A stretch of 64,000 nt of DNA from Caballeronia sp. INDeC2 (GCF_023631325.1 NZ_JALQDG010000042.1:124001-188000), one strand, 5' to 3'; positions 28,035-37,632 are shown, numbered from the stretch's first letter. Numbers and translations: made by a program. Notes: generated from the sequence alone by a model not told the origin.

Positions 28035-29162
28035 CTAACGCCCCCTGATCGCATAAAGTCGTGTCGGCAGCGCAATCGGGCTTTGCGGATCGAACCAGCT
28101 CATATCGGGGATCCGCGAATCGGTGACGTATAGCGTGCCGTCCGCGCCTTGCGAGAACGTGTCGGGCCACACGAGTTGCTTATCGCGCAGGAGCGTGTAA
28201 AAGCGATCGCCATCGCGCACGCGGATCGCGTGATGCTCCACCGACGACACGTAAAGCCGCCCGCGCTCGTCGAACCAGAGGCCGTCCGCGGGACCGTCGA
28301 TACCGACCGCTTCCACACGCGCCGACACCTGCTGCGCGCTGAGTTGCGTGTTCTGCAGCGCGTCGGCCGAGATGCGATAGAGCGTCTTGCCCTTCACCGC
28401 CTGCCAGTACAGATAGCGCCCATCTGGCGTCAGCGCGATGCCGTCCGCCGAGAAGCTCACGCGTCGGCCGTCGGTCTGCTGCAGCGGCTTGCCGTCGACC
28501 TTCACTGTCACGCTCTTGTCGGCCTGCGTGCTCGGATCGCCGTCGAGCACGCGACGCGCCGCGCCGGATGTCGTATCGAACACGACGATCGCGCCGCGCA
28601 CACCGGAGTCGGTTATGTAGACGAACCGGCCGTCCGGGCTGATGCGGACATCATTGAGATAGCTGCCTTGCGGCGCGATGGTTTCATCGAACGAATAGAC
28701 GTGTGCGACGCGGTTCGACGCCAGATCGATCTGCACGAGCTTCGGCGCGCCCGGCACGACGAGCGATTGCGCCGGCGCACCCGGATCGATCACCCAGAGA
28801 TTGCCGCGCTTGTCCGCGACGACCGATTGCACACAGACCCAATGATCCTGCGGCGAAACTTCATCACGACGGGCATTGCGCCAGCTATTCCACTCGACAT
28901 CGGGATAAGGCCGCACATCGCCCGCGCTGCCGAGTTCGGCGACCGATACGGGCGCATCTTCCGTCCAGCGGGGAAAGTTGACGAACGTGCGGCCGTCCGG
29001 CGTCACGGTGACGCCCGTGACTTGATGCTCGAACGTCGCGATGAGCTGGAGCCTGGCACCGTCGCCGTGTCTCTCGGTCCGGCTGGCGCTTTCCTGTGCG
29101 ATGCCCGAGTGCGTCAAGGCGGCGAGGCTCACGGCGAGGATGGTGCGAACGAGCGGTCTCAT
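28035..29162 (-). CDS. Secreted NHL/major-royal-jelly-like beta-propeller protein
   Basis: 375 residues with a signal peptide (about 1-23, cut after SGIA). The rest is a string of beta-propeller blades: VTVTPDGRTFVNFPRW, KRGNLWVIDPGAP, LNDVRISPDGRFVYITDSG, SADGIALTPDGRYLYWQAV, ADGLWFDERGRLYVSS and DTFSQGADGTLYVTDSRI. These are the marks of the MRJP/yellow and SMP-30-like group. It probably acts in the periplasm as a lactonase or binding protein; catalysis cannot be judged. ATG 29162 has GGAG nine bases upstream. Confidence 0.8.
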   Translation of the reverse strand: MRPLVRTILAVSLAALTHSGIAQESASRTERHGDGARLQLIATFEHQVTGVTVTPDGRTFVNFPRWTEDAPVSVAELGSAGDVRPYPDVEWNSWRNARRDEVSPQDHWVCVQSVVADKRGNLWVIDPGAPAQSLVVPGAPKLVQIDLASNRVAHVYSFDETIAPQGSYLNDVRISPDGRFVYITDSGVRGAIVVFDTTSGAARRVLDGDPSTQADKSVTVKVDGKPLQQTDGRRVSFSADGIALTPDGRYLYWQAVKGKTLYRISADALQNTQLSAQQVSARVEAVGIDGPADGLWFDERGRLYVSSVEHHAIRVRDGDRFYTLLRDKQLVWPDTFSQGADGTLYVTDSRIPDMSWFDPQSPIALPTRLYAIRGR

Positions 29163-29215
29163 GATCGGCTCCGAAGCGGCGATGCACGATGCCAGCAAAC
29201 GCGGTGCCGTAAGCG

Positions 29216-29416
29216 TCAAAATCCGACGCCGAGCCCCACGCCGACTCCACCTCCGACGCCACCACCGAAGCTCCCGCCTCCCACACCCACACCGATGCTC
29301 GGTCCCGGCGCGTAATAACCGGGCCCATAAGCCGGATCGCCGTATCCATACGGCGGTGCGGAAACGCATCCCGAGACTACACCCGCCAACGCGATGAAAC
29401 TAAGAAGTCTGAACAT
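29216..29416 (-). CDS. Small glycine-rich lipoprotein
   Basis: 66 residues. A short hydrophobic signal ends with the lipobox VVSGC (Cys17), giving a lipid-anchored mature chain of low complexity: Pro/Tyr/Gly (PPYGYGDPAYGPGYY) then GVGVGGGSFGGGVGGG repeats. Function unknown; it probably sits in the outer membrane. It ends 53 bases before the MRJP-like gene on the same strand. Longer in-frame starts upstream give non-protein-like sequence and overlap the LysR stop region. Confidence 0.7.
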   Translation of the reverse strand: MFRLLSFIALAGVVSGCVSAPPYGYGDPAYGPGYYAPGPSIGVGVGGGSFGGGVGGGVGVGLGVGF

Positions 29417-29496
29417 GATCGGTCTCCCGTGCAGAACGAGAGCAGCAACGCTCGGTCCCGTTCGACCTTGCGCGAGACCGTCGTCGGGACGATCCG

Positions 29497-30390
29497 TCAA
29501 ACCGCCAGTTGATGCGCCGTCGTCTTTAGTTGCGCGACGAACTGATTCACGATCACCGAGCGCGGCCGGCCCGGCGCGAACAGAAAGCGCGGCTCCATCG
29601 GCACGGCGGGCGAAAAGCGCCGCGCGGCCAGGTCCGGAAACGAGCGGCCCATCAGCGCGAACGGATCGACGAGCGCCACCGCATTCGCCTCGCGCACCAG
29701 CGCGCACAGCACAGGCGTGCTGTTCGACACGAACGCGCTCGTGAACATCCTGCCTTGCGCGCGAAACGCTTCTCGCAGACGCCAGCCGGTCAGCGTGTCT
29801 TCGCCGAAAGTGGCGATCGTTTCCTTGTCGAGCATCTTCGGCGTGACGCTCTTGCGCGCGGCGAGCGGATGTTCGGCGCGCATCACGCAGTGCAACTCCG
29901 CGCTGCAGAATTCCTCGACTTCCAGCGTGCCCGAAGGCGCAGCGACATCGAGAATGCCGAAGTCCGCCTGATTGTTATTCACGTATTCCACGACATGGCG
30001 CGTGGGCAGCGCGCGAATATCGAATTCGACATACGGATGCGTCTTGCGAAACTCGCCGACCGCGCGCGCGACGATGGTGGTCGCGAGCATCGACACGGTC
30101 GATACGCGGATCGAGCCGCGTTGTCCTTGCTGGATTTCGCGCGCCGTTTCCGCGATCGACTGCACGCTGCCGAACAGGCGTTCGATGTCCGGCAAGATGG
30201 CCTCGGCTTCAGGCGTGCAGACGAGCCGCCCCTTCACGCGCAGAAAGAGCGTCAGGCCGATTTCCTCTTCCAGCATGCGCAGCGTCTTGGTGACGGCGGG
30301 CTGCGACACATATAGCAGACGCGCGGCCGCCGACACGCTGCCCGCTTTGACGACCGCGCGGAAGAACTCCAGATGACGCACTTTGAGCAT
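29497..30390 (-). CDS. LysR-family transcriptional regulator
   Basis: 297 residues. The N-terminal winged helix (about 5-62) is typical: LEFFRAVVKAGSVSAAARLLYVSQPAVTKTLRMLEEEIGLTLFLRVKGRL. The C-terminal periplasmic-binding-like effector domain runs to the end. It is divergent from the 30.5-40.1 kb catabolic operon and shares a 144-bp regulatory region containing a T-N11-A box, so it is the likely activator of that operon and of itself. Its inducer is unknown; the operon content suggests an amine or acid substrate. Confidence 0.9.
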   Translation of the reverse strand: MLKVRHLEFFRAVVKAGSVSAAARLLYVSQPAVTKTLRMLEEEIGLTLFLRVKGRLVCTPEAEAILPDIERLFGSVQSIAETAREIQQGQRGSIRVSTVSMLATTIVARAVGEFRKTHPYVEFDIRALPTRHVVEYVNNNQADFGILDVAAPSGTLEVEEFCSAELHCVMRAEHPLAARKSVTPKMLDKETIATFGEDTLTGWRLREAFRAQGRMFTSAFVSNSTPVLCALVREANAVALVDPFALMGRSFPDLAARRFSPAVPMEPRFLFAPGRPRSVIVNQFVAQLKTTAHQLAV

Positions 30391-30448
30391 GATCGGACCT
30401 GTTCGAAGCCATAACTTTCTGGCAGGAACAAGCTTATCAGAATGTATT

Positions 30449-30469
30449 GGTTTTCATGGTTTTGAAACC
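30449..30469. promoter_or_regulatory. Candidate LysR binding box
   Basis: GGTTT (30449-30453) and AAACC (30465-30469) are inverted arms separated by 11 bases, matching the T-N11-A rule for LysR sites. The box lies 65 bases before the aldehyde dehydrogenase start and 59 bases from the LysR start, the usual position in a divergent LysR arrangement. Confidence 0.45.
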
Positions 30470-30534
30470 GTACACTGAATTACACCGCATCAGAAAGCAC
30501 GCGCAATCCGGCCCATCAGACAAGGAGCTTTGCT

Positions 30535-32028
30535 GTGAGCATTCCCGAAGCATCGGTGTGGCGCGCACGCGCCCAGGAAGTCCGGCCCGAAGGCCGCGCG
30601 TTCATCGACGGACAGTATGTTGCCGCGCTCTCGGGCAAGACCTTCGCGACGGTGAATCCCGCAACGGGACGCGTGATCGCCGAGGTCGCGGAATGTGGCG
30701 CGGAAGATGTCGATGTCGCGGTGGCGAGCGCGCGCCGCGCATTCGAATCCGGCGTGTGGTCGCGCCGCGCGCCCGCCGAGCGCAAGGCGGTCATGCTGAA
30801 GTTCGCGCAGCTCATGATGGAGCGTCGCGAGGAACTGGCGCTGCTCGAATCGCTCGATGTCGGCAAGCCGGTCGCCAATGCGTACAACGGCGACATCGTC
30901 AGTTCGGCGAGCTGCATTCAATGGTACGGCGAGGCCGTCGACAAGCTCTACGGCGAAACCGCGCCTGCCGCCCCCGACATGACGACGATGATCATCCGCG
31001 AGCCGCTCGGCGTGGTCGCGGCGGTCGTGCCGTGGAACTATCCGCTGTCGATGGCGAGCTGGAAACTCGGCCCCGCGCTCGCGGCGGGCAATTCCGTCGT
31101 GCTCAAGCCCGCCGAGCAATCGCCGCTCACGGCGATCCGCATCGCAGCGCTGGCGACGGAGGCGGGCCTGCCTCCCGGCGTGCTCAACGTGCTGCCCGGC
31201 TACGGCGAAACGGCCGGCCGCGCGCTCGGCCTGCACATGGATGTCGACGCGGTCGGCTTCACCGGTTCCACGGCCGTCGGCAAGCTCTTCATGCAGTACT
31301 CGGGCCAATCGAACATCAAGCGCGTGGGACTCGAATGCGGCGGCAAGAGCCCGCACATCGTGCTCGACGACTGTCCCGATCTCGCCGCCGCCGCGCGCGC
31401 CGTCGCGGCCGGCATCTTCGCCAACAGCGGGCAGGTGTGCAACGCGGGATCGCGGCTCATCGTGCAGGCCGCCGTGCGCGACGAGCTGCTCGACAAAGTC
31501 GCGGCCATCGCGCGTGAGCTCGTGCCCGGCGATCCGCTCGATCCGGCCACGAAGATGGGCGCGATCGTGAGCCAGGCGCAGCACGAATCCGTGATGTCCT
31601 ACATCGACGCGGGACGCGCGGACGGTGCGCGCATCATCGCGGGCGGGCGTGCGGCGCGACCGGATTCGGGCGGTTACTTCATCGAGCCGACCGTGTTCGA
31701 TCGCGTGAGCAACGACATGCGCATCGCGCGCGAAGAGATCTTCGGGCCGGTGCTGTCGGCAATCACGGTGGAATCGCCGGAAGAAGCGGTGCGTATCGCC
31801 AACGATACGATCTACGGCCTCGCCGCCGCCGTGTGGACCTCGAACGTCGCGCGCGCGCAGCAGGTGTCGCGGCAACTCAGGGCGGGTGTCGTGTGGGTCA
31901 ACTGTTTCGATCGCGGCACGATGTCGTCGCCGTTCGGCGGCTTCAAGCAATCCGGCTTCGGCCGCGACAAGTCGATGCACGCCTTCGACAAATACATGGA
32001 CTGGAAAGCAATCTGGATCGCCGGGTAA
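30535..32028 (+). CDS. NAD(P)-dependent aldehyde dehydrogenase
   Basis: 497 residues. Motifs: PWNYPLSMASWKLGPALAAGNSVVLKPAE (cofactor site), catalytic Glu in VGLECGGKSPHIV (about 266) and nucleophile Cys in FANSGQVCNAGSRL (about 301). It resembles betaine-aldehyde and gamma-glutamyl-gamma-aminobutyraldehyde dehydrogenases, which would suit polyamine-like substrates. GTG start with AAGGAG. First gene of the nine-gene plus-strand block, divergent from LysR; it probably oxidises an aldehyde produced by the oxidoreductase encoded downstream. Confidence 0.9.
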   Translation: MSIPEASVWRARAQEVRPEGRAFIDGQYVAALSGKTFATVNPATGRVIAEVAECGAEDVDVAVASARRAFESGVWSRRAPAERKAVMLKFAQLMMERREELALLESLDVGKPVANAYNGDIVSSASCIQWYGEAVDKLYGETAPAAPDMTTMIIREPLGVVAAVVPWNYPLSMASWKLGPALAAGNSVVLKPAEQSPLTAIRIAALATEAGLPPGVLNVLPGYGETAGRALGLHMDVDAVGFTGSTAVGKLFMQYSGQSNIKRVGLECGGKSPHIVLDDCPDLAAAARAVAAGIFANSGQVCNAGSRLIVQAAVRDELLDKVAAIARELVPGDPLDPATKMGAIVSQAQHESVMSYIDAGRADGARIIAGGRAARPDSGGYFIEPTVFDRVSNDMRIAREEIFGPVLSAITVESPEEAVRIANDTIYGLAAAVWTSNVARAQQVSRQLRAGVVWVNCFDRGTMSSPFGGFKQSGFGRDKSMHAFDKYMDWKAIWIAG

Positions 32029-32080
32029 GCATGCCCCGGCACGCTGTCCCTCACCATTCGCGCGAAGCATGGAGACCATC

Positions 32081-33166
32081 ATGAAAACGCCTGACGTCAA
32101 GACCGGAACGATGCCCGATGCCTCATTGCACGCTTCGCGCTCGCGGCGCGTGTTCCTTGCGCAGGCAGGCGCGCTCGCCGGCGCGGCGCTGCTCGGTGCG
32201 CCCGCGATCGTACGCGCGCAGTCGAAAAGCATCAGCGTGACGTGCTGGGGCGGCGCGTACGAAACGGCGATCCGCGGCGCATTCGCCGAGCCGTTCACGA
32301 AGGAGACGGGCATCGCGGTGACGCTCGTCAACAGCGCGGATCTCGCCCGCATGAAAGTGCAGGTCGAGTCGAAGAACGTATCGTGGGATGTGTTCGACAG
32401 CATCGGGCCGCAGATCGTCGCCGGTTCGCGGGCGGGCATGTGGACGAAGCTCGATCCGGCCATCGTCAAGACGGATGGTCTCATCACGAAGACCGCGCCG
32501 GATTTCGTCGGCACCTATTCGTTCGCGGGCGGCATCGGCTTCGATCCTAAGCGCACCGCGAAGCCGCCCACGACCTACGCCGAGTTCTGGGACGCGAAGG
32601 CGTTTCCGGGGCGGCGCGGCTTGCGTCCGCGCGTCAGCGAGAATCTGGAGATGGCCTTGCTCGCGGACGGCGTCGCGCCCGACAAGCTCTATCCGCTCGA
32701 TGTCGAACGCGCGTTCAAGGCGATGGATCGCATCAAGCCCTCGGTGCGCAAGTGGATCGAAACGACGCCGGAAACGGTCACGCTCATCGCGAGCAACGAG
32801 CTGGATTTCACGTACACGTATCTGAGCCGCGTGTTGCCGGCGCAGCGCGCGGGCACGTCCATTCAGATGTCGATGAAACAGACGCTCAATAGCCTCGAAT
32901 ATCTCGCGGTGCCGAAGTACGGCAAGAACACCCAGGCCGCCATGCAGTACGTGGCGTTCTGTCTGCGCCCGGACCGTCAGGCCGCGTTCTGCGAGATGGT
33001 CGAGTTCGCGCCCAACGTCGCTGCCGCGATGCCGCTCATGTCCGCCGCCGCGAAGGCGCGCATGCCGGACATGCACGACAAGAACAGCGTCATCGTCGAC
33101 GATGCATGGTGGGGCGATCACTACGACGCGCTGCAAAACCGCTTCACGACGTGGATGCTCACGTAA
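32081..33166 (+). CDS. Polyamine-type ABC transporter substrate-binding protein
   Basis: 361 residues. A twin-arginine signal (SRRVFLAQAGALAGAALLGAPAIVRA) ends about residue 45, so export through Tat is likely. The mature part begins SISVTCWGGAYETAIRGAFAEPFTKETG, the start typical of spermidine/putrescine and related organic-amine binding proteins (PotD/AgtA-like). ATG 32081 has GGAGACC before it and lies 52 bases after the aldehyde dehydrogenase gene. The ligand is not readable. It delivers substrate to the two permeases that follow. Confidence 0.88.
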   Translation: MKTPDVKTGTMPDASLHASRSRRVFLAQAGALAGAALLGAPAIVRAQSKSISVTCWGGAYETAIRGAFAEPFTKETGIAVTLVNSADLARMKVQVESKNVSWDVFDSIGPQIVAGSRAGMWTKLDPAIVKTDGLITKTAPDFVGTYSFAGGIGFDPKRTAKPPTTYAEFWDAKAFPGRRGLRPRVSENLEMALLADGVAPDKLYPLDVERAFKAMDRIKPSVRKWIETTPETVTLIASNELDFTYTYLSRVLPAQRAGTSIQMSMKQTLNSLEYLAVPKYGKNTQAAMQYVAFCLRPDRQAAFCEMVEFAPNVAAAMPLMSAAAKARMPDMHDKNSVIVDDAWWGDHYDALQNRFTTWMLT

Positions 33167-33183
33167 TCCGATAGAGACGCGCG

Positions 33184-34017
33184 ATGAACTACACGCTGAA
33201 CGTGAAGACCGTCGTCGTGATGTTGCTGCCGCTGTACGGTCTGCTCGCGGTCTTCTTTCTATGGCCGCTCGGCGTGGTCGGATGGTCGAGCATCTGGGAG
33301 CATCGCTTCACGCTGCGCGGTTATGAGCAGGTACTGAGCAACCCGCTGATTCATCGCGTGCTCGGCAACACGCTCGCCATCAGCGCGCTCGCGACGCTCA
33401 CGAGCCTCGTGCTCGGCTATATCGTCGCGCTGCATCTCGCGCGCCTGCCGGCATCGAAGCGCGCGCCCTATCTCGTCATGGTGATGCTGCCGTTCTGGAC
33501 CAGCATTCTCGTCAAGAGCTACGCGTTCACGGTGGTGCTCGGCAGCGCGGGCATCGTCGCGAAACTGGCGGGCTGGCTGTCGGGCGACGCGTGGCATCCG
33601 GAACTGATGTTCAACCGTTCGGGCGTGGTGATCGGCATGACCAATTACCTTCTGCCGTTCATGGTGCTGCCGATTCTTACGAGCCTCACCACGCAGAACC
33701 GCAATCTCAAGTTCGCCGCCGAGATGATGGGCGCGGGACCGTGGATGATCTTCGCGCGCATCACGCTGCCGTTGTCGATGCCCGGCGTGATCGCGGGCGT
33801 GCTGATGTGCCTCACGCTCTCGATGGGCATGTACATCACGCCGGCGCTGCTGGGCGGCCCGCGCGACATGATGCTCGCGAATCTCATCGACTTCTATACG
33901 CGCACGACGCTCGACTGGACGCTCGCCGCTTCCATCGCGATGATGCTGCTCGTGCTTTCCGGCGTGCTGATCGGCATGCTCGGCCGCGTGCAGCGAGGCA
34001 GGGAGGCGCTCGCATGA
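33184..34017 (+). CDS. ABC transporter permease (PotB-like)
   Basis: 277 residues with about six hydrophobic helices. The EAA-type cytoplasmic loop AAEMMGAGPWMIFARITLPLSMPGVIAGVLMC (about 177-208) contacts the ATPase. It belongs to the spermidine/putrescine-type permease family. Its stop overlaps the next permease start (ATGA at 34014-34017), so the two are coupled and should form the heterodimeric channel. Confidence 0.9.
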   Translation: MNYTLNVKTVVVMLLPLYGLLAVFFLWPLGVVGWSSIWEHRFTLRGYEQVLSNPLIHRVLGNTLAISALATLTSLVLGYIVALHLARLPASKRAPYLVMVMLPFWTSILVKSYAFTVVLGSAGIVAKLAGWLSGDAWHPELMFNRSGVVIGMTNYLLPFMVLPILTSLTTQNRNLKFAAEMMGAGPWMIFARITLPLSMPGVIAGVLMCLTLSMGMYITPALLGGPRDMMLANLIDFYTRTTLDWTLAASIAMMLLVLSGVLIGMLGRVQRGREALA

Positions 34018-34868
34018 TCGATACCGCCACCCGCGTGACCGACGGTTACGCCAGGCCCGAAACCAGCCACCGCGACTGGCGCGCGACGATGCGCGTGCTC
34101 GGCGCGATCGGCGGCTGGTGCGGCTATCTCTTCTTGCTGCTCCCGAGCCTCGTGATCGTGCCGATCTCGTTCGGCGGCGGCACCGAACTCGCGTTCCCGC
34201 CGAGGACGTTTTCGCTCGCGCTGTTCCGGCAGTTTCTCGCCGATCCCGCGTGGTGGGGCGCGTGCGTGACGAGCGTGATGGTCGCGCTGCTCGCCTCGGC
34301 GATCTCGATCTGTGTCGGCGTGCCCGGCGCCTATGCGCTCGCGCGCGGCCGCTTTCCGGGCAAGCGCGTGCTCGAAACCGTCGCCATCACGCCGATGCTC
34401 GTGCCCGTCGTCGTGCTCGGCCTCGGCATATACAAGCAGTTTTCGATGCTCGCGCTCGTCAATACCGTGTGGGGTCTCGCGCTCGCGCACGCGGTGCTCG
34501 TCGTGCCGTTCGTCGTGATCGCGGTGGGATCGGGTCTGCGTCACGCGGATGCCTCGCTCGAAGCCGTCGCGCTCGTGATGGGCGCGAGCCGCGTGCGGAT
34601 CTTCTTTCAGGTCGTGCTGCCGCAGATTCGCGCTTCGGTTGCCGTGAGCATGCTGTTCGCGTTTCTGTTGTCGTTCGATGAAGTCGTGGTCGCGTACTTC
34701 ATCTCCGGCCCGCAGACGACGACGCTGCCCGTCAAAATGTACAGCGCGATCCGCTGGGAAGTGTCGCCGGTGCTGGCCGCCGTGTCGACGTTGCTCACGC
34801 TGATCTCGCTTGTCGTGTGCCTCGGCATCATGGCCTTGCAGCGGCGCGACGCATCCGCCGAACACTAG
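34014..34868 (+). CDS. ABC transporter permease (PotC-like)
   Basis: 284 residues. A 35-residue polar N-terminus is followed by six hydrophobic segments; the EAA loop is EAVALVMGASRVRIFFQVVLPQIRASVAVSMLFA. Partner of the preceding permease. ATG 34014 overlaps its stop; the long frame upstream is antisense-like and not used. Followed 17 bases later by the oxidoreductase gene, which is unusual because the ATPase gene normally comes next. Confidence 0.9.
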   Translation: MIDTATRVTDGYARPETSHRDWRATMRVLGAIGGWCGYLFLLLPSLVIVPISFGGGTELAFPPRTFSLALFRQFLADPAWWGACVTSVMVALLASAISICVGVPGAYALARGRFPGKRVLETVAITPMLVPVVVLGLGIYKQFSMLALVNTVWGLALAHAVLVVPFVVIAVGSGLRHADASLEAVALVMGASRVRIFFQVVLPQIRASVAVSMLFAFLLSFDEVVVAYFISGPQTTTLPVKMYSAIRWEVSPVLAAVSTLLTLISLVVCLGIMALQRRDASAEH

Positions 34869-34885
34869 TACGAGACGATACGAAG

Positions 34886-36475
34886 ATGGCGAACAGGTAT
34901 GACGCGGTGATCATCGGTGCGGGACACAACGGCCTCGTGTGCGGCGCGTATCTCGCGCGCAAGGGGCTCAAGGTGTGTCTGTTCGAGCGGCGCGAGATGG
35001 CGGGCGGCGCGGCCGTGAGCGAAGCCGTGTGGCCGGGTTATCGCGTGTCGACGGCGTCTTACACGATGGCGCTGCTGCAGCCGCGCATCATCGAGGAACT
35101 GGAGCTTGCGAAGTACGGCTACGAGATCGTCGCGCCGCCGCCGATGGTGCATCTCTACGGCAACGGACGCAGTCTCGTGTTCCGCGCCGAGGGCGAGCGC
35201 CTGCATGCCGATATCGCGCGCTTCAGCCGCGAGGACGCCGGCGCCTACGGCCCGTATCGCGCGCACATGACGAAGCTCGGCAAGGTGGTCTCCGAGATGC
35301 TGTGGGAGATTCCGCCCGATCCCGCCGACTCCGCGTTGTCGGCGCGCAGCAAGCTGCTCGGCTTCGCGTGGCGCTTCCGCGACATGGGCGAGCAATTCTA
35401 CGAGCTGTACGACGTGCTCACGCTGTCCGCGCGCGATTTTCTGGCGCGCTGGTTCCGCTCCGACGAGATGATCGCCGCGCTGGGCTTCTACGCATCGTGC
35501 GGCGGCGCGGCGACGAGCATCTGCTCGCCGGGATCGGCCTACGTGCTGCTGCGGGGCTTCATCCGCGACCATACGACGAGCGCGGGACCGGCGGGATTCG
35601 TGCGCGGCGGCATGGGCGCGATTTCCGATGCGATCGCGGCGTCGGGCAAGGCGCACGGCATGCAGGTGCGCTGCGATGCGCCCGTGTCCGAAGTGCTGAT
35701 CGAAGGCGGGCGCGCGGTGGGCGTGCGGCTCGCGTCGGGCGAGCACATCGAAGCGGGCTGCGTGATCTCGAACGTCGCGACGAAGGTGTTGTTCCAGCAA
35801 CTCGTCGATGCGCGGCATGTCGCGCCGCCCTTCCTGTCGCGCGTGGCGCAAATCCGCGACCGCTCGACCGCGTTCAAGGTGCACCTCGCGCTCAACCGTC
35901 TGCCGACGTTCACCGACTTCGACGCGGCCGCGGCCGGTTTCGCGTATCCGGCGCAAGTGCGAATCGGGCCGTCGGTCGAGTATCTCGAACGCGCATGGGA
36001 CGCCGCGAAATACGGTGCGATCTCGCCGCATCCGGCGCTCGTCGTGATGACGCCGAGCGCGGTCGATCCGAGCGTCGCGCCCGCGGGCAAGCATCTCATC
36101 AGCATCTTCGGCCAGCATGCGCCGTATGCGTTGCGCGAAGGCTCGTGGGACATGCAGCGGGCGCATCTCTACGACGTCGTGATCGACACGCTCGCCGAGT
36201 ATGCGCCGGATATCCGCGAGTGTATCGATGCGGCGCAGGTGCTTTCGCCGCTCGATCTTGAGCGCATCTTCGCGCTGCCGGGCGGGCACGTGCATCACGG
36301 CGAACTGAGCGCGGACCAGATTTTCTTCCGGCGTCCGGTGCAGGGCGCGGCGGACTATCGCACGCCGGTCAAGGGCTTGTACCAGTGCGGAGCATCGGTG
36401 CATCCGGGCGGCGGCGTGACGGGCGTGCCGGGACACAACGCGGCGCAGGTCGTATTGCGCGCGGAAAAACATTGA
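34886..36475 (+). CDS. Phytoene-desaturase-like FAD-dependent oxidoreductase
   Basis: 529 residues. The FAD-binding motif is at the start (AVIIGAGHNGLVCGAYLARKGLKVCLFERREMAGGAA); the C-terminal FAD contact GASVHPGGGVTGVPGHNAAQVVL matches the CrtI/phytoene-desaturase-like group (also called pyridine nucleotide-disulfide domain 2). Such proteins in catabolic loci act as amine or alkene oxidases, but the substrate is unknown. It interrupts the transporter genes: between the permease (34868) and the ATPase (36501). ATG 34886 is just after a weak CGAAG site. Confidence 0.82.
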   Translation: MANRYDAVIIGAGHNGLVCGAYLARKGLKVCLFERREMAGGAAVSEAVWPGYRVSTASYTMALLQPRIIEELELAKYGYEIVAPPPMVHLYGNGRSLVFRAEGERLHADIARFSREDAGAYGPYRAHMTKLGKVVSEMLWEIPPDPADSALSARSKLLGFAWRFRDMGEQFYELYDVLTLSARDFLARWFRSDEMIAALGFYASCGGAATSICSPGSAYVLLRGFIRDHTTSAGPAGFVRGGMGAISDAIAASGKAHGMQVRCDAPVSEVLIEGGRAVGVRLASGEHIEAGCVISNVATKVLFQQLVDARHVAPPFLSRVAQIRDRSTAFKVHLALNRLPTFTDFDAAAAGFAYPAQVRIGPSVEYLERAWDAAKYGAISPHPALVVMTPSAVDPSVAPAGKHLISIFGQHAPYALREGSWDMQRAHLYDVVIDTLAEYAPDIRECIDAAQVLSPLDLERIFALPGGHVHHGELSADQIFFRRPVQGAADYRTPVKGLYQCGASVHPGGGVTGVPGHNAAQVVLRAEKH

Positions 36476-36500
36476 GCGCGAAGATGAGCGGAGTCCGACG

Positions 36501-37604
36501 ATGAACATGATCGAACTGAAACAGGTCTCGCGGCGTTACGGCGCGGTGGAAGCGCTCGCGCCGCTCGATTTCAGCGTGAAACAGGGCGAATTCGTCACGC
36601 TGCTGGGCCCGAGCGGCTCGGGCAAGACGACGCTGCTCAATCTGATCGCGGGCATGGTGCGGCCGTCGTCGGGACGGATCTTCGTGCGCGGCGCCGATAT
36701 CACCGATGCGCCGCCGAGTTCCCGCGGCCTCGGCATGGTGTTCCAGAACTATGCGCTGATGCCTCACATGAGCGTGTTCGACAACATCGCGTTTCCGCTG
36801 CGCGTGCGCAAGCTGCCGAAGGACGAGATTCGCCGCAAGGTGAAGGACGTGCTCGATCTCGTGCGCCTGCCGGATATCGCGCAACGCAAGCCGAAGGAAT
36901 TGTCGGGCGGACAGCAGCAGCGCGTGTCGCTCGCGCGCTGCATCGTCTATAACCCGGCGCTGATTCTCCTCGACGAACCGCTCGGCGCGCTCGACAAGAA
37001 GCTGCGCGAACAGATGCAGTTCGAGATTCGCCGCCTGCACGCGGAACTCGGCATCACGATGCTCAACGTCACGCACGATCAGGACGAGGCGCTCTCGATG
37101 TCCGATCGCATCGTGCTGATGAACCAGGGCCGCGTCGAGCAGATCGCGACGCCCGACGAGCTGTATCGCGCGCCGCGCACGGCGTTCGCGGCGAGCTTCA
37201 TCGGCACGGCCAATCTGATCGCCGGGACGGTGCACGACAACACGGGCGAGCACGCGATCGTCTCGACGCCGCTCGGCATGCTGCGCGCCGCGATGCGCTC
37301 GACGGTCGCGCGCGGCGCGGCGGTCAAGCTGCTCGTGCGGCCCGAAAGCGTGCGCATGATGCCCACGCCCGCGCAGCCGGATCTTTCGCTCGACAACGCC
37401 ATCGCCGACGGCCGGCGTCACGCGGGCACGCTCGAAGATTCCATCACGCTCGGCAGCGTCGTGCGTCATCACGTGCGCCTGCCCGGCAACATGCAGATCG
37501 TCGTGCAGCAGCAGAGCAGCCGACGCCCCGCGACCCACGCGCGCGGCGCCGCGGTCGTGATCGACTGGGCGCCGGAGGATTGCCAGATGATCCTGCAGGA
37601 CTGA
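36501..37604 (+). CDS. ABC transporter ATP-binding protein (PotA-like)
   Basis: 367 residues. Walker A GPSGSGKTTLLN (about 35-46), signature LSGGQQQRVSLARCI, Walker B LILLDEPLGALD, and a C-terminal TOBE domain after about 245. It powers the polyamine-type importer whose other parts precede it. GGAG precedes ATG 36501. The gene sits after the oxidoreductase and 28 bases before the CoA ligase gene, which ties transport to the downstream steps. Confidence 0.92.
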   Translation: MNMIELKQVSRRYGAVEALAPLDFSVKQGEFVTLLGPSGSGKTTLLNLIAGMVRPSSGRIFVRGADITDAPPSSRGLGMVFQNYALMPHMSVFDNIAFPLRVRKLPKDEIRRKVKDVLDLVRLPDIAQRKPKELSGGQQQRVSLARCIVYNPALILLDEPLGALDKKLREQMQFEIRRLHAELGITMLNVTHDQDEALSMSDRIVLMNQGRVEQIATPDELYRAPRTAFAASFIGTANLIAGTVHDNTGEHAIVSTPLGMLRAAMRSTVARGAAVKLLVRPESVRMMPTPAQPDLSLDNAIADGRRHAGTLEDSITLGSVVRHHVRLPGNMQIVVQQQSSRRPATHARGAAVVIDWAPEDCQMILQD

Positions 37605-37632
37605 ACGCCAGACACGTTTTCCGGAGAACAGC

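Noticed and set aside
34865..36508. Minus-strand open frame of 547 codons
   Set aside because: Antisense to the FAD-dependent oxidoreductase gene; composition is Arg-rich and domain-free.
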